Source: Paenibacillus lentus
Lineage (GTDB): Bacteria > Bacillota > Bacilli > Paenibacillales > Paenibacillaceae
Assembly (NCBI RefSeq): GCF_003931855.1
Contig: NZ_CP034248.1
Coordinates: 682,001-746,000 of the forward strand
Length of the DNA stretch: 64,000 nucleotides
Reading direction: 5' to 3'
In this document: positions 35,808 through 44,467 of the stretch, piece after piece
How the letters are laid out: every line of letters begins with the position of its first letter
How positions within the stretch are numbered: the first letter of the stretch is position 1
Notes under the pieces: model-generated
Database searches by the model: none
The model's input: only the letters and a program-made list of their open reading frames with translations
Told to the model about the DNA's origin: nothing
Position numbers and translations under genes: made by a program

Positions 35808-36458
35808 TCAATAATAAGCATCCTGGTTCCTACCATACCCGTAATACTCGGGCAGGAGATTCTTCCCTTCCTCCACACTTTTATTCACGATATCTATCAG
35901 TTGCTCCATAGTTCCACCAATCTGTTCGGTGGGTATGCTTTCGCCAAATCTCCCCTTCATTATGGCGTTGATTTCCTCGAACTCTTTGGTATGCAAACAC
36001 ATCAATACATTGGTTATTCCATAATACCTTGGCAATAAATCATAACCTTCAGCAATGCTTTCCTTCATTTTATATCTTAAACCGCCTAAAGCTTCGTTTT
36101 CCGGGATACTGTATTTATCGATAACACCATAGTATTTCCTATATTCCGCCACAATCTCTTTGTACTCCTTCGAATCCAAAACATCCCGCACTAATTGGTC
36201 ATCTTGCATTCTAATTTCTGCTGTATCCAATGAATCTCTTTTCATTCCAAGTTTTTGATTTGCCTCAATAAGCCCATTAACTTTAAGGAAATAAAACTCA
36301 ATTTGCTTTTCCTTCGACCTCAGGAGTTGTTCCATATCTTGACGTTCTTTGGCTACCTGTTGCAATCGTTCCCGATGATCAATTTGCATATAAATGATAT
36401 AAGCGACTAGAAATAGAATTAAGGTTACTCCAGCATATATCGTCCTCTTATTTTGCAT
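35808..36458 (-). CDS. Single-span membrane protein, immunity-like paralogue 2
   Basis: The start at 36458 follows GGAG by 7 bases, giving 216 residues. An N-terminal membrane helix (IYAGVTLILFLVAYIIYMQI) is followed by a coiled coil (ERQDMEQLLRSKEKQIEFYF) and a conserved C-domain ending NKSVEEGKNLLPEYYGYG. It is clearly paralogous to the next upstream gene and to the remnant at 52174-52357. Location behind a metallopeptidase effector suggests immunity at the membrane. Confidence 0.7.
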   Translation of the reverse strand: MQNKRTIYAGVTLILFLVAYIIYMQIDHRERLQQVAKERQDMEQLLRSKEKQIEFYFLKVNGLIEANQKLGMKRDSLDTAEIRMQDDQLVRDVLDSKEYKEIVAEYRKYYGVIDKYSIPENEALGGLRYKMKESIAEGYDLLPRYYGITNVLMCLHTKEFEEINAIMKGRFGESIPTEQIGGTMEQLIDIVNKSVEEGKNLLPEYYGYGRNQDAYY

Positions 36459-36518
36459 AAGCATTCTCCAATGTTTTACGCTGCTTGTAGTACATCAAGC
36501 TTTTAGTACATCAATAGT

Positions 36519-37163
36519 TTATCCATTCCTCCCATACCCGTAATACTCAGGCAAGAGATTCTTCCCTTCCTTCACACTTTTATGTACAATATCATTCAAT
36601 TCTTCGAAAGTTCCGTAAATTACTTCAGTGGGGATAACATCGCCAAAGTGTTCCTTAAATAATTTGTTCAATTCTTTAAACTCCTTTGTATCCATCCACA
36701 TCAATGCATTGGTTATTCCATAGTATTTAGGTAATAAATCATACCCTGCCGCGATACTTTCCTTCACTTTATATCTTAGACCACCTAATGTTTCATTTTC
36801 CGGAATGAAAACTTTATCCAAAATCCCATAATGCTCTTCATATTTCGCCATAATTTCTTTATACTCTCTCGAGTCTAAAACTTCCGACACCAATTGGTCA
36901 TCTAACTCCATAATTTCTCCTCCATCGAATGAATCTATTTTCATTTCAAGTTTTTGATTTGTCGAAATAAGTTCGTTAGCTTTTTTAAAGTAAAACTCAA
37001 TTTGCTTCTCCTTCGACCTCAGAAGCTGCTCCGTTTTTTGGCGTTCTTGGGCTTCCTGCTGTGTATGTACTTGATAATTAAATTGCATATAAATAATATA
37101 AGCAATCAGAATTAGAATTAGGGTTAGGGATATTCCACCATATATACGCCTTTTATTTTGCAT
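36519..37163 (-). CDS. Single-span membrane protein, immunity-like paralogue 1
   Basis: The 214-residue product has an N-terminal membrane helix (ISLTLILILIAYIIYMQFNY), a coiled coil (QKTEQLLRSKEKQIEFYFKK) and a C-domain with GLRYKVKESIAAGYDLLPKY and KEGKNLLPEYYGYG. The ATG lies 11 bases inside the end of the upstream effector gene, so translation is coupled. The overlap and duplication are typical of immunity genes. Type II topology would place the conserved domain outside the cell. The role is inferred. Confidence 0.72.
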   Translation of the reverse strand: MQNKRRIYGGISLTLILILIAYIIYMQFNYQVHTQQEAQERQKTEQLLRSKEKQIEFYFKKANELISTNQKLEMKIDSFDGGEIMELDDQLVSEVLDSREYKEIMAKYEEHYGILDKVFIPENETLGGLRYKVKESIAAGYDLLPKYYGITNALMWMDTKEFKELNKLFKEHFGDVIPTEVIYGTFEELNDIVHKSVKEGKNLLPEYYGYGRNG

Positions 37164-38484
37164 AAGCTTCCTCCAACAATTCCTCGAATCGCTTATAGGC
37201 TGTAGGAAAATACTTTCTTAAGTTAGCTCTCCTTACAGAGTTGAATTGCGCCTCGTAACAGTGAGCAAATGCTTCTACAAATACCTTGTCTTTATCAGCC
37301 GACCAGTACTCCACGGGGTGCGCCCAATTTCCAACGATTCGTTGTGTCTCTTTACCTACCTTCACTATACTCAACCCACTATATAAATCTGAAACTGCCG
37401 ACAATTCATGAGGAGTGAGTTCATCACTAATATTCTCATAAAGCTTCTTAAAATCAATCCAAGTTTCCTTGGTTCCATTCCAATAATCAGGATTCATAAT
37501 GTCTTCCAATTTGTATCTCATATGTCCTAAAACCGGTACGAGTTCACGCTTCAGTTCCCTTAAAAACATGGCATTCGCTCGAGATTCCACGGCGCTTCGG
37601 AAATCATTCATAATACATTTTCGAAAGATCGCATCAATGGAAAGATCACCTGCTACATCATCAAGATAATGTCCATACTCATGGAAAAAAACAACGCCAG
37701 TTCCCTTCCTAGTATAATCTTTTGCAATGTTTAAAAATACGGTGTCCTTGGAATCCCTATAAAATGATCCATCCTCATTTGTTAGCTCTAAGAGAGAGTT
37801 ATTTTTGACGTATTTTAAAAATAGTTCCTGTGCAATTGGTGTTCCGCTCATAAATCTGTTAATTACTGCATCACGATAGTCTTTATGCTCGTCTATGCCT
37901 GGTAGGGTGTCTAACTTCTTTGCAAATAAAGCCAGTAGAATATCCTTTCTGGTTGGCGCTGATCCGCCGTCTATTGATTTCTTCTCCCAATTCATCACGA
38001 GATTATGGGTGGTCGGAAGTTTTGGGGTATTTTTCACCGCAGTATCGCTTTCTTCTTGCTGCCCGAAATTAATTTTTCTAAGCTGATCTTTCTTCTGAGA
38101 CAAGGACAGTTTAAACATTCCTACACTATCTTTATTGTCATAGCCCTCTTCATAATCCAAAACATAAGCATTGGTGAAATTGATTTCCCGTATGACTTGC
38201 TCGTCTTTCTCATATGTAATATAAACGTTGCGATAATAATCTGTACCAGGTTCGTAAGGAAGATGGGCCCATTTACTGAGCTCCAAAATCTCCTGCCCCG
38301 TTCCTGATTCTTTCATTGGCATTACCTTGCCTGAAATGAGAAGAGTATATCCCGGATCATAAGTCCTTGCTGATGGAACTGTGCTTGTATGGTGCAGATA
38401 TTCAATGCATGTCAATAATTCATCATCCAGTTCAATGGAGCACCCTTCGTTATCCAGGCCTACAATTTTTAATGCTATTCCCAT
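37153..38484 (-). CDS. Putative effector: Hcp/TssD-like domain joined to a zinc metallopeptidase
   Basis: The ATG at 38484 follows AGGAGG by 7 bases, giving 443 residues. Residues 1-140 (MGIALKIVGLDNEGCSIELD, TVPSARTYDPGYTLLISGKV, REINFTNAYVLDYEEGYD) have the strand order of Hcp/TssD tube proteins and of the Paenibacillus proteins often annotated as membrane-associated protease 1. A linker leads to a C-terminal zincin with HEYGHYLDD (His268, Glu269, His272) and a probable third ligand Glu404 in VFVEAFAHCYE, as in anthrax lethal-factor-like peptidases. No signal peptide is present, so it is likely carried by a contractile or tube-like device. It is followed by two membrane immunity-like genes. 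Confidence 0.65.
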   Translation of the reverse strand: MGIALKIVGLDNEGCSIELDDELLTCIEYLHHTSTVPSARTYDPGYTLLISGKVMPMKESGTGQEILELSKWAHLPYEPGTDYYRNVYITYEKDEQVIREINFTNAYVLDYEEGYDNKDSVGMFKLSLSQKKDQLRKINFGQQEESDTAVKNTPKLPTTHNLVMNWEKKSIDGGSAPTRKDILLALFAKKLDTLPGIDEHKDYRDAVINRFMSGTPIAQELFLKYVKNNSLLELTNEDGSFYRDSKDTVFLNIAKDYTRKGTGVVFFHEYGHYLDDVAGDLSIDAIFRKCIMNDFRSAVESRANAMFLRELKRELVPVLGHMRYKLEDIMNPDYWNGTKETWIDFKKLYENISDELTPHELSAVSDLYSGLSIVKVGKETQRIVGNWAHPVEYWSADKDKVFVEAFAHCYEAQFNSVRRANLRKYFPTAYKRFEELLEEAYAK

Positions 38485-38600
38485 TAACAGCCTCCTGACA
38501 GGGTTAATCACCCTTGTATTCCTTTATTATGTAAATCGGTAAATTCCATCATATTTATTAATTCAAACATTTACCCAGCAAATGCTTATGGCTCGCTCCG

Positions 38601-38646
38601 CTGCTCTTTGCCCCATAACAGCAAAAAAACCGCTCAAAGAGCGGCT
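38601..38646. repeat. Terminator-linked dispersed repeat, copy 1
   Basis: The string CTGCTCTTTGCCCCATAACA followed by GCAAAAAAACCGC hairpin parallels copies at 55155 and 58231. It ends in a CCGCTC/GAGCGG stem with a T run on the minus strand, so it also acts as terminator of the 38745 gene. Confidence 0.75.
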
Positions 38647-38744
38647 TATATCGAAACCCTAGTTAACGTATCATCACCTTCAAACTAAGCTTCTTTTTGC
38701 ATGAAGACGGGACCACCTTAACGAATACTAACATCCCCCAAACC

Positions 38745-39125
38745 TCACCTTCTCACAAACAGCCGAAAGACATTCAATACTACAGAAAACAACCCGCCAC
38801 CCAGTGCAAAAAGTAAAGTTAAACGGAAGCCGGCCATGGGATTAGATGTAGGATTGATCAATAGAAACAGTCCGCCAAGAATGAATCCTCCGAGACAATA
38901 CAGCAAGAGATGTGCGAGTTTCCCATACTTCTTAATTCTCATATCGATAAATATGGATATAGGAACAGCAATAAATAAATATATGGCGAACAAAAGGACA
39001 AACCCGTTTAATAACTTACTTGTAAAGCTGTAAGATAAGACATTGTCCTCATTCGTATGGCTAATCATAGTGAACACAAGAGATAGAATGAATGAAGAAA
39101 TGATGGATGATATGATCCTAATCAA
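38745..39125 (-). CDS. Four-span membrane protein of unknown function
   Basis: The 126-residue protein has hydrophobic segments near 3-22, 38-60, 70-90 and 100-120 (GGFILGGLFLLINP). There is no signal or motif beyond that. A truncated copy lies at 50874-51103 on the other side of the fructan locus. AGGAGGG precedes the start. Confidence 0.7.
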   Translation of the reverse strand: MIRIISSIISSFILSLVFTMISHTNEDNVLSYSFTSKLLNGFVLLFAIYLFIAVPISIFIDMRIKKYGKLAHLLLYCLGGFILGGLFLLINPTSNPMAGFRLTLLFALGGGLFSVVLNVFRLFVRR

Positions 39126-39343
39126 AACACATTCCCTCCTAATGTGGAGCTATTTGCGACAAACGCCTGTTAATATCGGCAATAACCTCTCCATATTGAT
39201 CACAATTCTTTTCAAAGACTTGACCTCCTGCAGTAGATATGTTTCTTCAATTATAGTTGTTTTAGATCGAAATACCGAACATTTTGAAAGTTTAGTGCAG
39301 AGGATAATGAATTTTATCACCGGGCATATCTGATAGTATTCAG

Positions 39344-39359
39344 TTGTAAGCGTAAGCAA
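39344..39359. promoter_or_regulatory. cre-like CcpA operator of the fructan locus
   Basis: TTGTAAGCGTAAGCAA matches the consensus WTGWAARCGYWWWCWW at 15 of 16 positions. It sits 22 bases before the binding-protein start, where bound CcpA would block early transcription when preferred sugars are present. Confidence 0.7.
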
Positions 39360-39381
39360 CAGATGAAAGGGGAGGTCATTA

Positions 39382-40710
39382 TTGATTAGCAAGAGTAAAG
39401 TGGTACTAAGCGTGATGTTGGCAATTGGATTACTCGCAGGATGTGGAAGCAAAGGGGATCATGCACAGCCACAGGCGGGATCGTCAGTAGCACCCAAAGA
39501 AGAGAAGGTGTCTATCACGTTCTGGAGGAACTCGGGCAATGACGCCGAGAATTCAGCCTATGACAAACTGGTGGCCTCGTTTAATGAAGCGCATCCCAAT
39601 ATCAAGGTTGAGATGAGTCCGATTCCGTTTGCTGATTACGATACCAAGGTGAGAACAGCCATTGCTTCGGGCAACCCGCCTGATATTATGGCTATCGATG
39701 GCCCGAATATGGCTTCTTACGCCCAGGCTGGTGCATTGCAGCCGCTGACCGCATATTTCAAGAAGGACGGTAACCTGGAGGATATTCCGGAATCGACCAT
39801 TGCCACGTACACCTATAATAATGAAATTTACATGGCTCCGCTCACCGAATCCTCCATTGCTCTTTTCTATAATAAAAAAATGTTTGAAGCGAAGGGAATT
39901 CCTCTCCCTTCCAAGAACCCGGAAGAGCCTTGGACTTGGGATCAGGTGCTGGATGCAGCCAAAAAGCTAAACGACCCGGCCAAAGGCGTGTACGGCATTG
40001 ATCCGGCGCAAGGCTTCGGTAATGCAGGCGGAACAGCATACTTTAAATATCCGATTATTTGGCAGTTTGGAGGGGAGATTATGAGCCCGGACGGAACAAC
40101 CTCCAAAGGCTATCTGGATAAACCGGAGACCAAAAAAGCGCTGCAATTCTTCTCCGACCTGTATAATGAACATAAAGTGTCTTCCCTGGAATACCCGCCA
40201 GATGCGTTCCCGAACGGCCAGCTGGCGATAACGGTTGACGGTTCCTGGTCACTAGGCAATTTAGCTGATAAATTCCCGAACTTCAAATTGGGTGAAGATT
40301 ATGACATCGCGCCGCTTCCGAAAGAGACCCAGCAGGCAGTCGCCAATGGAAGCTGGTCGCTGGCTATTTCGTCGAAGAGTAAAAATGCCGATGCTGCTTG
40401 GCAGTTTGTGAACTGGGTGACCGGTGCTGAAGGAGCAAAAACCTACACCTCCATCACAAAAGATATTCCGGCCCGCTATTCTGTAGCTAATGAGGTCCCT
40501 GAGCTCAATGAATATCCTATGAATATCTTTGTTGTACAGAACCAGAAATTCGGCAGACCTCGTCCGATTACGCCGATCTTTCCGCAAATGTCCGAAGCGG
40601 TAAACAAGATGATTGAAGAAGTGACGATTGGCGGACGCAACTTGGATACAGCCGTTGCCGAAGCCATCAATAAAATAGACAGGGCGTATGACAGTCTCCC
40701 GAAAAAATAA
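39382..40710 (+). CDS. Fructan/sucrose-oligomer-binding lipoprotein of an ABC importer
   Basis: The 442-residue lipoprotein has a lipobox L-L-A-G-C with Cys21. It starts at TTG behind GGGGAGG. It is a family 1 extracellular solute-binding protein (ITFWRNSGNDAENSAYDKLV; ASGNPPDIMAIDGPNMASYA). It delivers sugar to the permeases at 47899 and 48917. The neighbouring GH32 enzymes and fructokinase point to fructo-oligosaccharides or sucrose. It is the first gene of the locus, and a strong hairpin after it probably allows higher expression than the regulators. Confidence 0.9.
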   Translation: MISKSKVVLSVMLAIGLLAGCGSKGDHAQPQAGSSVAPKEEKVSITFWRNSGNDAENSAYDKLVASFNEAHPNIKVEMSPIPFADYDTKVRTAIASGNPPDIMAIDGPNMASYAQAGALQPLTAYFKKDGNLEDIPESTIATYTYNNEIYMAPLTESSIALFYNKKMFEAKGIPLPSKNPEEPWTWDQVLDAAKKLNDPAKGVYGIDPAQGFGNAGGTAYFKYPIIWQFGGEIMSPDGTTSKGYLDKPETKKALQFFSDLYNEHKVSSLEYPPDAFPNGQLAITVDGSWSLGNLADKFPNFKLGEDYDIAPLPKETQQAVANGSWSLAISSKSKNADAAWQFVNWVTGAEGAKTYTSITKDIPARYSVANEVPELNEYPMNIFVVQNQKFGRPRPITPIFPQMSEAVNKMIEEVTIGGRNLDTAVAEAINKIDRAYDSLPKK

Positions 40711-40728
40711 TAGTATCTCCAATCATTG

Positions 40729-40776
40729 CAGAAACGGCAGCCGCCCTTTAAAAAAAGGGCGGCAATGCTGTTTCTT
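40729..40776 (+). terminator. Hairpin between binding protein and sensor kinase
   Basis: The stem GCCGCCCTTT/AAAGGGCGGC, extended outward by GAAAC/GTTTC pairing and followed by TTCTTCTTT, lies just after the stop at 40710. It is likely a leaky terminator giving differential expression. Confidence 0.75.
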
Positions 40777-40868
40777 CTTTCAGCTTCAAGAAGCTTCAAG
40801 ATTTAACTCCCTCGTTGTGGGGTTGGTTTGAATTTTTGATCCATAATGATACAAGGGGCGCGGTTGTC

Positions 40869-42650
40869 ATGTTCTACTCGTTACGCAGCAGATTGATGTT
40901 GGCCTTTTCAATCCTGCTGATCCTTCCGATTACGTCAGTTGTCTTTATCCTCAGCAAGGAATCGGCGGAGCAGATCCGAAAATCTACCCAGACCTCCACT
41001 CTGCAAACCATTGACCAATTTGCCACCCATGTCAGCACGCTGCTGACGCAAATTGAAGATATGGGCAACCAGGTGCTGAGCAGCGGCATCACACAGGAAT
41101 GGATAACCGCTACACTGAACGATGAGAGCACCAGGGCTGAACAGTTTATGGCCAAAAAAAAGCTGCGTGAGCTGCTATCCTCCTATGCGCTCAATAATTC
41201 GAATGTGATTTCCATATCCACCTTTGCGAAGGGAGAAGGCGGGTTATGGACACAGGACCAAAGTTATTTGAAGAGCAGCTGGTACGAACAATATAAGGAG
41301 CAGGACGTGCGCTGGACGCAGGCTCACCAAGACAGGGATCAGGCCGACGACAGCATGCGTTCGCGCGAGATCAACAGCCTTGTGCTTCCCTTGGTGCAGC
41401 TCCAGTCCCTACAGGATGTCGGAGTGATCAAAATCAACTATCCTACGGAGCTGCTGCGCCAGGATATGGATAAAATCAGCATCGGCAAAAGCGGCAAAGC
41501 CTTTTTACTGACATCTGAAGGCCACAGTGTACTTCATCAGGATCTGACAGGAGCTCAGCAGGTGCTTAGCGATGGACTTGCTTATTTGCAGAAACACAGT
41601 GGAGAACAGAACAGTGGTATTTTTTCGCTTCGCCAGGGTGAGACCGACTATCTGCTCTTTTACCGCAAGCTGCCTGCCCAGAATTGGTTGATTATCGGCG
41701 AGGTGCCGGAGGCGGAGCTGTATGCCACCATCACGAAGCTCAAAGAAACGCTGCTCCTTGCCAGCTTTGTTCTACTGATCCTTGTGATCATTGTCGCGCT
41801 GCGGCTCTCCACCAATATAACGAAGCCACTAAGTGCCATGGCCCGGGCCATGCGGCATGTCAGAAACGGGCAGTTCGAGCTGGGACTGAAAGATATGCCG
41901 AAGGCTAGATCCCGGCAGAGTGAAGTAGACTATGTGGCTGGTGTATTCGAGGAGATGACCCATCGGCTGAAGTATCTGATCGAAACGGAATTCGAGACCA
42001 ATCTACGCCGGAAAAATGCCGAATACAAAGCGCTCCTACTGCAGATCAATCCGCATTTTTACAACAATACACTGGAGATCATCAGCGGTCTGGCGGCGAT
42101 GAAACGAGAGGATCTGGTCATAGATGCCACGGAAGCGCTGGGCAAAATGATGCGCTATTCGCTGAGTCTCGATACGGATCTGGTGCAGGTCAGCGAGGAA
42201 CTCGGTTATATTCGTGACTACCTGTTCCTCCTAAAGTTGCGGCATGAGGAGCATCTGATGGTGGCGATCCAGCAGGATTCCGCCGCGGATCACCTGTTGA
42301 TCGCCAAGTTTATTCTGCAGCCGCTGGTAGAGAATGCCGTGAAGTACAGCCTGGAAAAAGGGGGAATCGCCGAGGTTACGATCACCTCCAGGGTGTGCGG
42401 AGCGCGCCTGCACTTGCAGATACAGGATAACGGTTCAGGAATGACTCCGGAACTGATCGCCAGTATTCTTGCCGATACGGAGTCGAGGGACAGCGTGGGA
42501 ATCTTATATCATAAAGGGGACAGCATCGGCTTGCGCAATGTGCTATCCCGCTGCCGCCTGTATTACGGTGAGCAGTTCGAAGCCGTGCTTGATTCGAAGC
42601 TGCACACAGGAACAACCATTACACTGAAGTTGCCACTGATAGAGGGGTGA
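40869..42650 (+). CDS. Sensor histidine kinase, YesM-like
   Basis: The start at 40869 is chosen for AAGGGG upstream, giving 593 residues. A first membrane helix (LMLAFSILLILPITSVVFIL), an extracytoplasmic cache-like sensor domain, a second helix and a HAMP linker (TNITKPLSAMARAMRHVRNG) precede the core. The His_kinase core has the phospho-acceptor in LLLQINPHFYNNTLEIISGL and an HATPase domain with NAVKYSLEKGG. It senses an extracellular sugar cue and phosphorylates the adjacent regulator. The gene ends inside the start of the response regulator. Confidence 0.9.
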   Translation: MFYSLRSRLMLAFSILLILPITSVVFILSKESAEQIRKSTQTSTLQTIDQFATHVSTLLTQIEDMGNQVLSSGITQEWITATLNDESTRAEQFMAKKKLRELLSSYALNNSNVISISTFAKGEGGLWTQDQSYLKSSWYEQYKEQDVRWTQAHQDRDQADDSMRSREINSLVLPLVQLQSLQDVGVIKINYPTELLRQDMDKISIGKSGKAFLLTSEGHSVLHQDLTGAQQVLSDGLAYLQKHSGEQNSGIFSLRQGETDYLLFYRKLPAQNWLIIGEVPEAELYATITKLKETLLLASFVLLILVIIVALRLSTNITKPLSAMARAMRHVRNGQFELGLKDMPKARSRQSEVDYVAGVFEEMTHRLKYLIETEFETNLRRKNAEYKALLLQINPHFYNNTLEIISGLAAMKREDLVIDATEALGKMMRYSLSLDTDLVQVSEELGYIRDYLFLLKLRHEEHLMVAIQQDSAADHLLIAKFILQPLVENAVKYSLEKGGIAEVTITSRVCGARLHLQIQDNGSGMTPELIASILADTESRDSVGILYHKGDSIGLRNVLSRCRLYYGEQFEAVLDSKLHTGTTITLKLPLIEG

Positions 42651-42655
42651 ATATC

Positions 42656-44281
42656 ATGTATGAGATTATGCTGGTGGATGATGAGAGGGGGATTCGCAAC
42701 AGTATCAAAGCCAAAATCGATTGGGAAGCCGCCGGCTTTCGGATTGTCTCAGAGGCCTCCAGCGGCAATGAAGCGCTGCAGCTGCTGGAGCAGGGACCGC
42801 TACCGCAGCTGGTCATCTCCGATATCCGCATGCCGCAGATGGACGGCATTGAATTTATCCGCATCTGCAAAAAAAAGTATCCGCTGCTGAGGACGGTTGT
42901 GCTGTCGGGATACTCTGACTTTGATTATCTAAAATCGGCCATACAGCTTGGAGTGAAGGATTATTTGTTGAAGCCGGTAGCCCGCGCAGAACTGAAAGAG
43001 CTGCTTGGCAAACTGGGTGAAGAATTTGAACAGGAGCAAAAAAGCCTGCAGATCTCACAACAGGATCTGCTATGGAAAAATGAGCAGCTGCGGCTGATGC
43101 AGGAGAATTTTTTGCTGCAAATGGTTAAAGACGAGTGGTACAGCCTGGCAGCTATCCAAGAACGGCTGCAGCAGCTGCAACTGACCCCGCTGACGGCGGA
43201 TGATCTGAAGCTGCAGTTTGTCGCTGCGGAGATGAGAGTGCCGCCGGGGCGGATGGCGGACCTGCAGGGCCGCCGGGATTTGCTCAATTTGGCTTTTCAA
43301 ATGCTATGCCGGGAGACGGCTGCTAAGCGGAAAGAAATCTATCCGTTCTGCGATGTCGCCAATTCTGCGATGATGTATTTTCTGGTTATTATGAAATCGG
43401 GGCCGGAGCATGCCGATCGAACGGAACGGTTCGTTGAAGAACTGAAACGAAATATCGCCAGTTACCTGAAGCTGGAATGTGTGACGGGGATTGGCGAGGA
43501 AGTGACGGGACTCAAGCGTCTGAAGAACGGTTATGCTTCCTGCATGCTGTCCTGGAGTCAAAGCACGGTGTATAAAGATGGAGAGGGTGAACGGAACCGG
43601 GTGATGGAGCTTACGCAGGCTTTTACCCCGGAGGTGGAGCGGAAGCTGGTGCAGGCGATTGAAAATTTGGACATGAGCACCTTCCGCCAGCAGCTTGACA
43701 CCATTTTCAGCAGCGAAAGAGATACGCCGATGTTTGCTTTTACCTTTCTGGCCCTGCGGATCCTGCTGATGTTCAGCTCCATCGCTAAGAAGTTTGAGCT
43801 CGGCGGCTCCGCACTGCAGAAGTATTTGTGGAACTGTCAGATGACCATTGCCGATTACCAGTCACGTGAAGGCGTGCTGGGGCAAATAGATGAGCTGGCG
43901 CAGCTTGTCATGGACGAAGTGAAGAAGCTCCGCTTCTCCAGTGGACAGCATATGGTCGAGGCGGTCAGAAAATACGTGGAGGAGAATTTCTCTTACGAGT
44001 TGACGCTCTCTTCACTCGCCGAAATGTTTCATCTGAATGAGACCTATTTATCTGGTCTGTTCAAGCAGCATGTGGGCATTACGTTTAGCGACTATGTCAC
44101 CAAGCTGAGAATGGCCAAGGCGGAGCAGCTTTTGCAAGAGAACGAACTGAAGCTGACCGATATCGCCATGCTTGTCGGCTATTCCAGTTCCAGCTATTTC
44201 AGCACCTCTTTCAAGAAAAACATGGGCAAAAGCCCCAAGGAATACCGTGAATGGTATTTGAAGAATCACACCTACGGGTAA
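42656..44281 (+). CDS. Response regulator with AraC DNA-binding domain, YesN-like
   Basis: The ATG at 42656 has AGAGGGG 8 bases upstream; the stop of the kinase overlaps the region. 541 residues. The receiver domain has acidic pair DDE, phospho-acceptor Asp in LVISDIRMPQMDG and a K in KDYLLKPV. The C-terminal AraC HTH is LTLSSLAEMFHLNETYLSGL and IAMLVGYSSSSYFSTSFKKN. It probably activates the GH32 and transporter genes. A terminator follows. Confidence 0.92.
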   Translation: MYEIMLVDDERGIRNSIKAKIDWEAAGFRIVSEASSGNEALQLLEQGPLPQLVISDIRMPQMDGIEFIRICKKKYPLLRTVVLSGYSDFDYLKSAIQLGVKDYLLKPVARAELKELLGKLGEEFEQEQKSLQISQQDLLWKNEQLRLMQENFLLQMVKDEWYSLAAIQERLQQLQLTPLTADDLKLQFVAAEMRVPPGRMADLQGRRDLLNLAFQMLCRETAAKRKEIYPFCDVANSAMMYFLVIMKSGPEHADRTERFVEELKRNIASYLKLECVTGIGEEVTGLKRLKNGYASCMLSWSQSTVYKDGEGERNRVMELTQAFTPEVERKLVQAIENLDMSTFRQQLDTIFSSERDTPMFAFTFLALRILLMFSSIAKKFELGGSALQKYLWNCQMTIADYQSREGVLGQIDELAQLVMDEVKKLRFSSGQHMVEAVRKYVEENFSYELTLSSLAEMFHLNETYLSGLFKQHVGITFSDYVTKLRMAKAEQLLQENELKLTDIAMLVGYSSSSYFSTSFKKNMGKSPKEYREWYLKNHTYG

Positions 44282-44294
44282 CTGAACTGCGCAA

Positions 44295-44324
44295 TGCCAC
44301 ATTGGACGGAACTCTGATGTGGCA
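44295..44324 (+). terminator. Terminator after the two-component genes
   Basis: TGCCACAT pairs with ATGTGGCA and is followed by ATTTTGTGTTT. It separates regulators from the catabolic genes. Confidence 0.7.
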
Positions 44325-44467
44325 ATTTTGTGTTTCACGCCAAAGTGCCCGTTCCCTTCCCCCACTCCCTGAAAACATCACAACTCCCTAACTGATCATA
44401 TTGAAATGATTTCTCCGATAGTTTAGCTACAATAGTCTAAAACAAACAAGGAATAGGAGCATGCAAC

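Noticed and set aside
44401-44440. TTGAAA/TACAAT as promoter of the GH32 genes
   Set aside because: The spacer is 21 bases, too long for a standard promoter.
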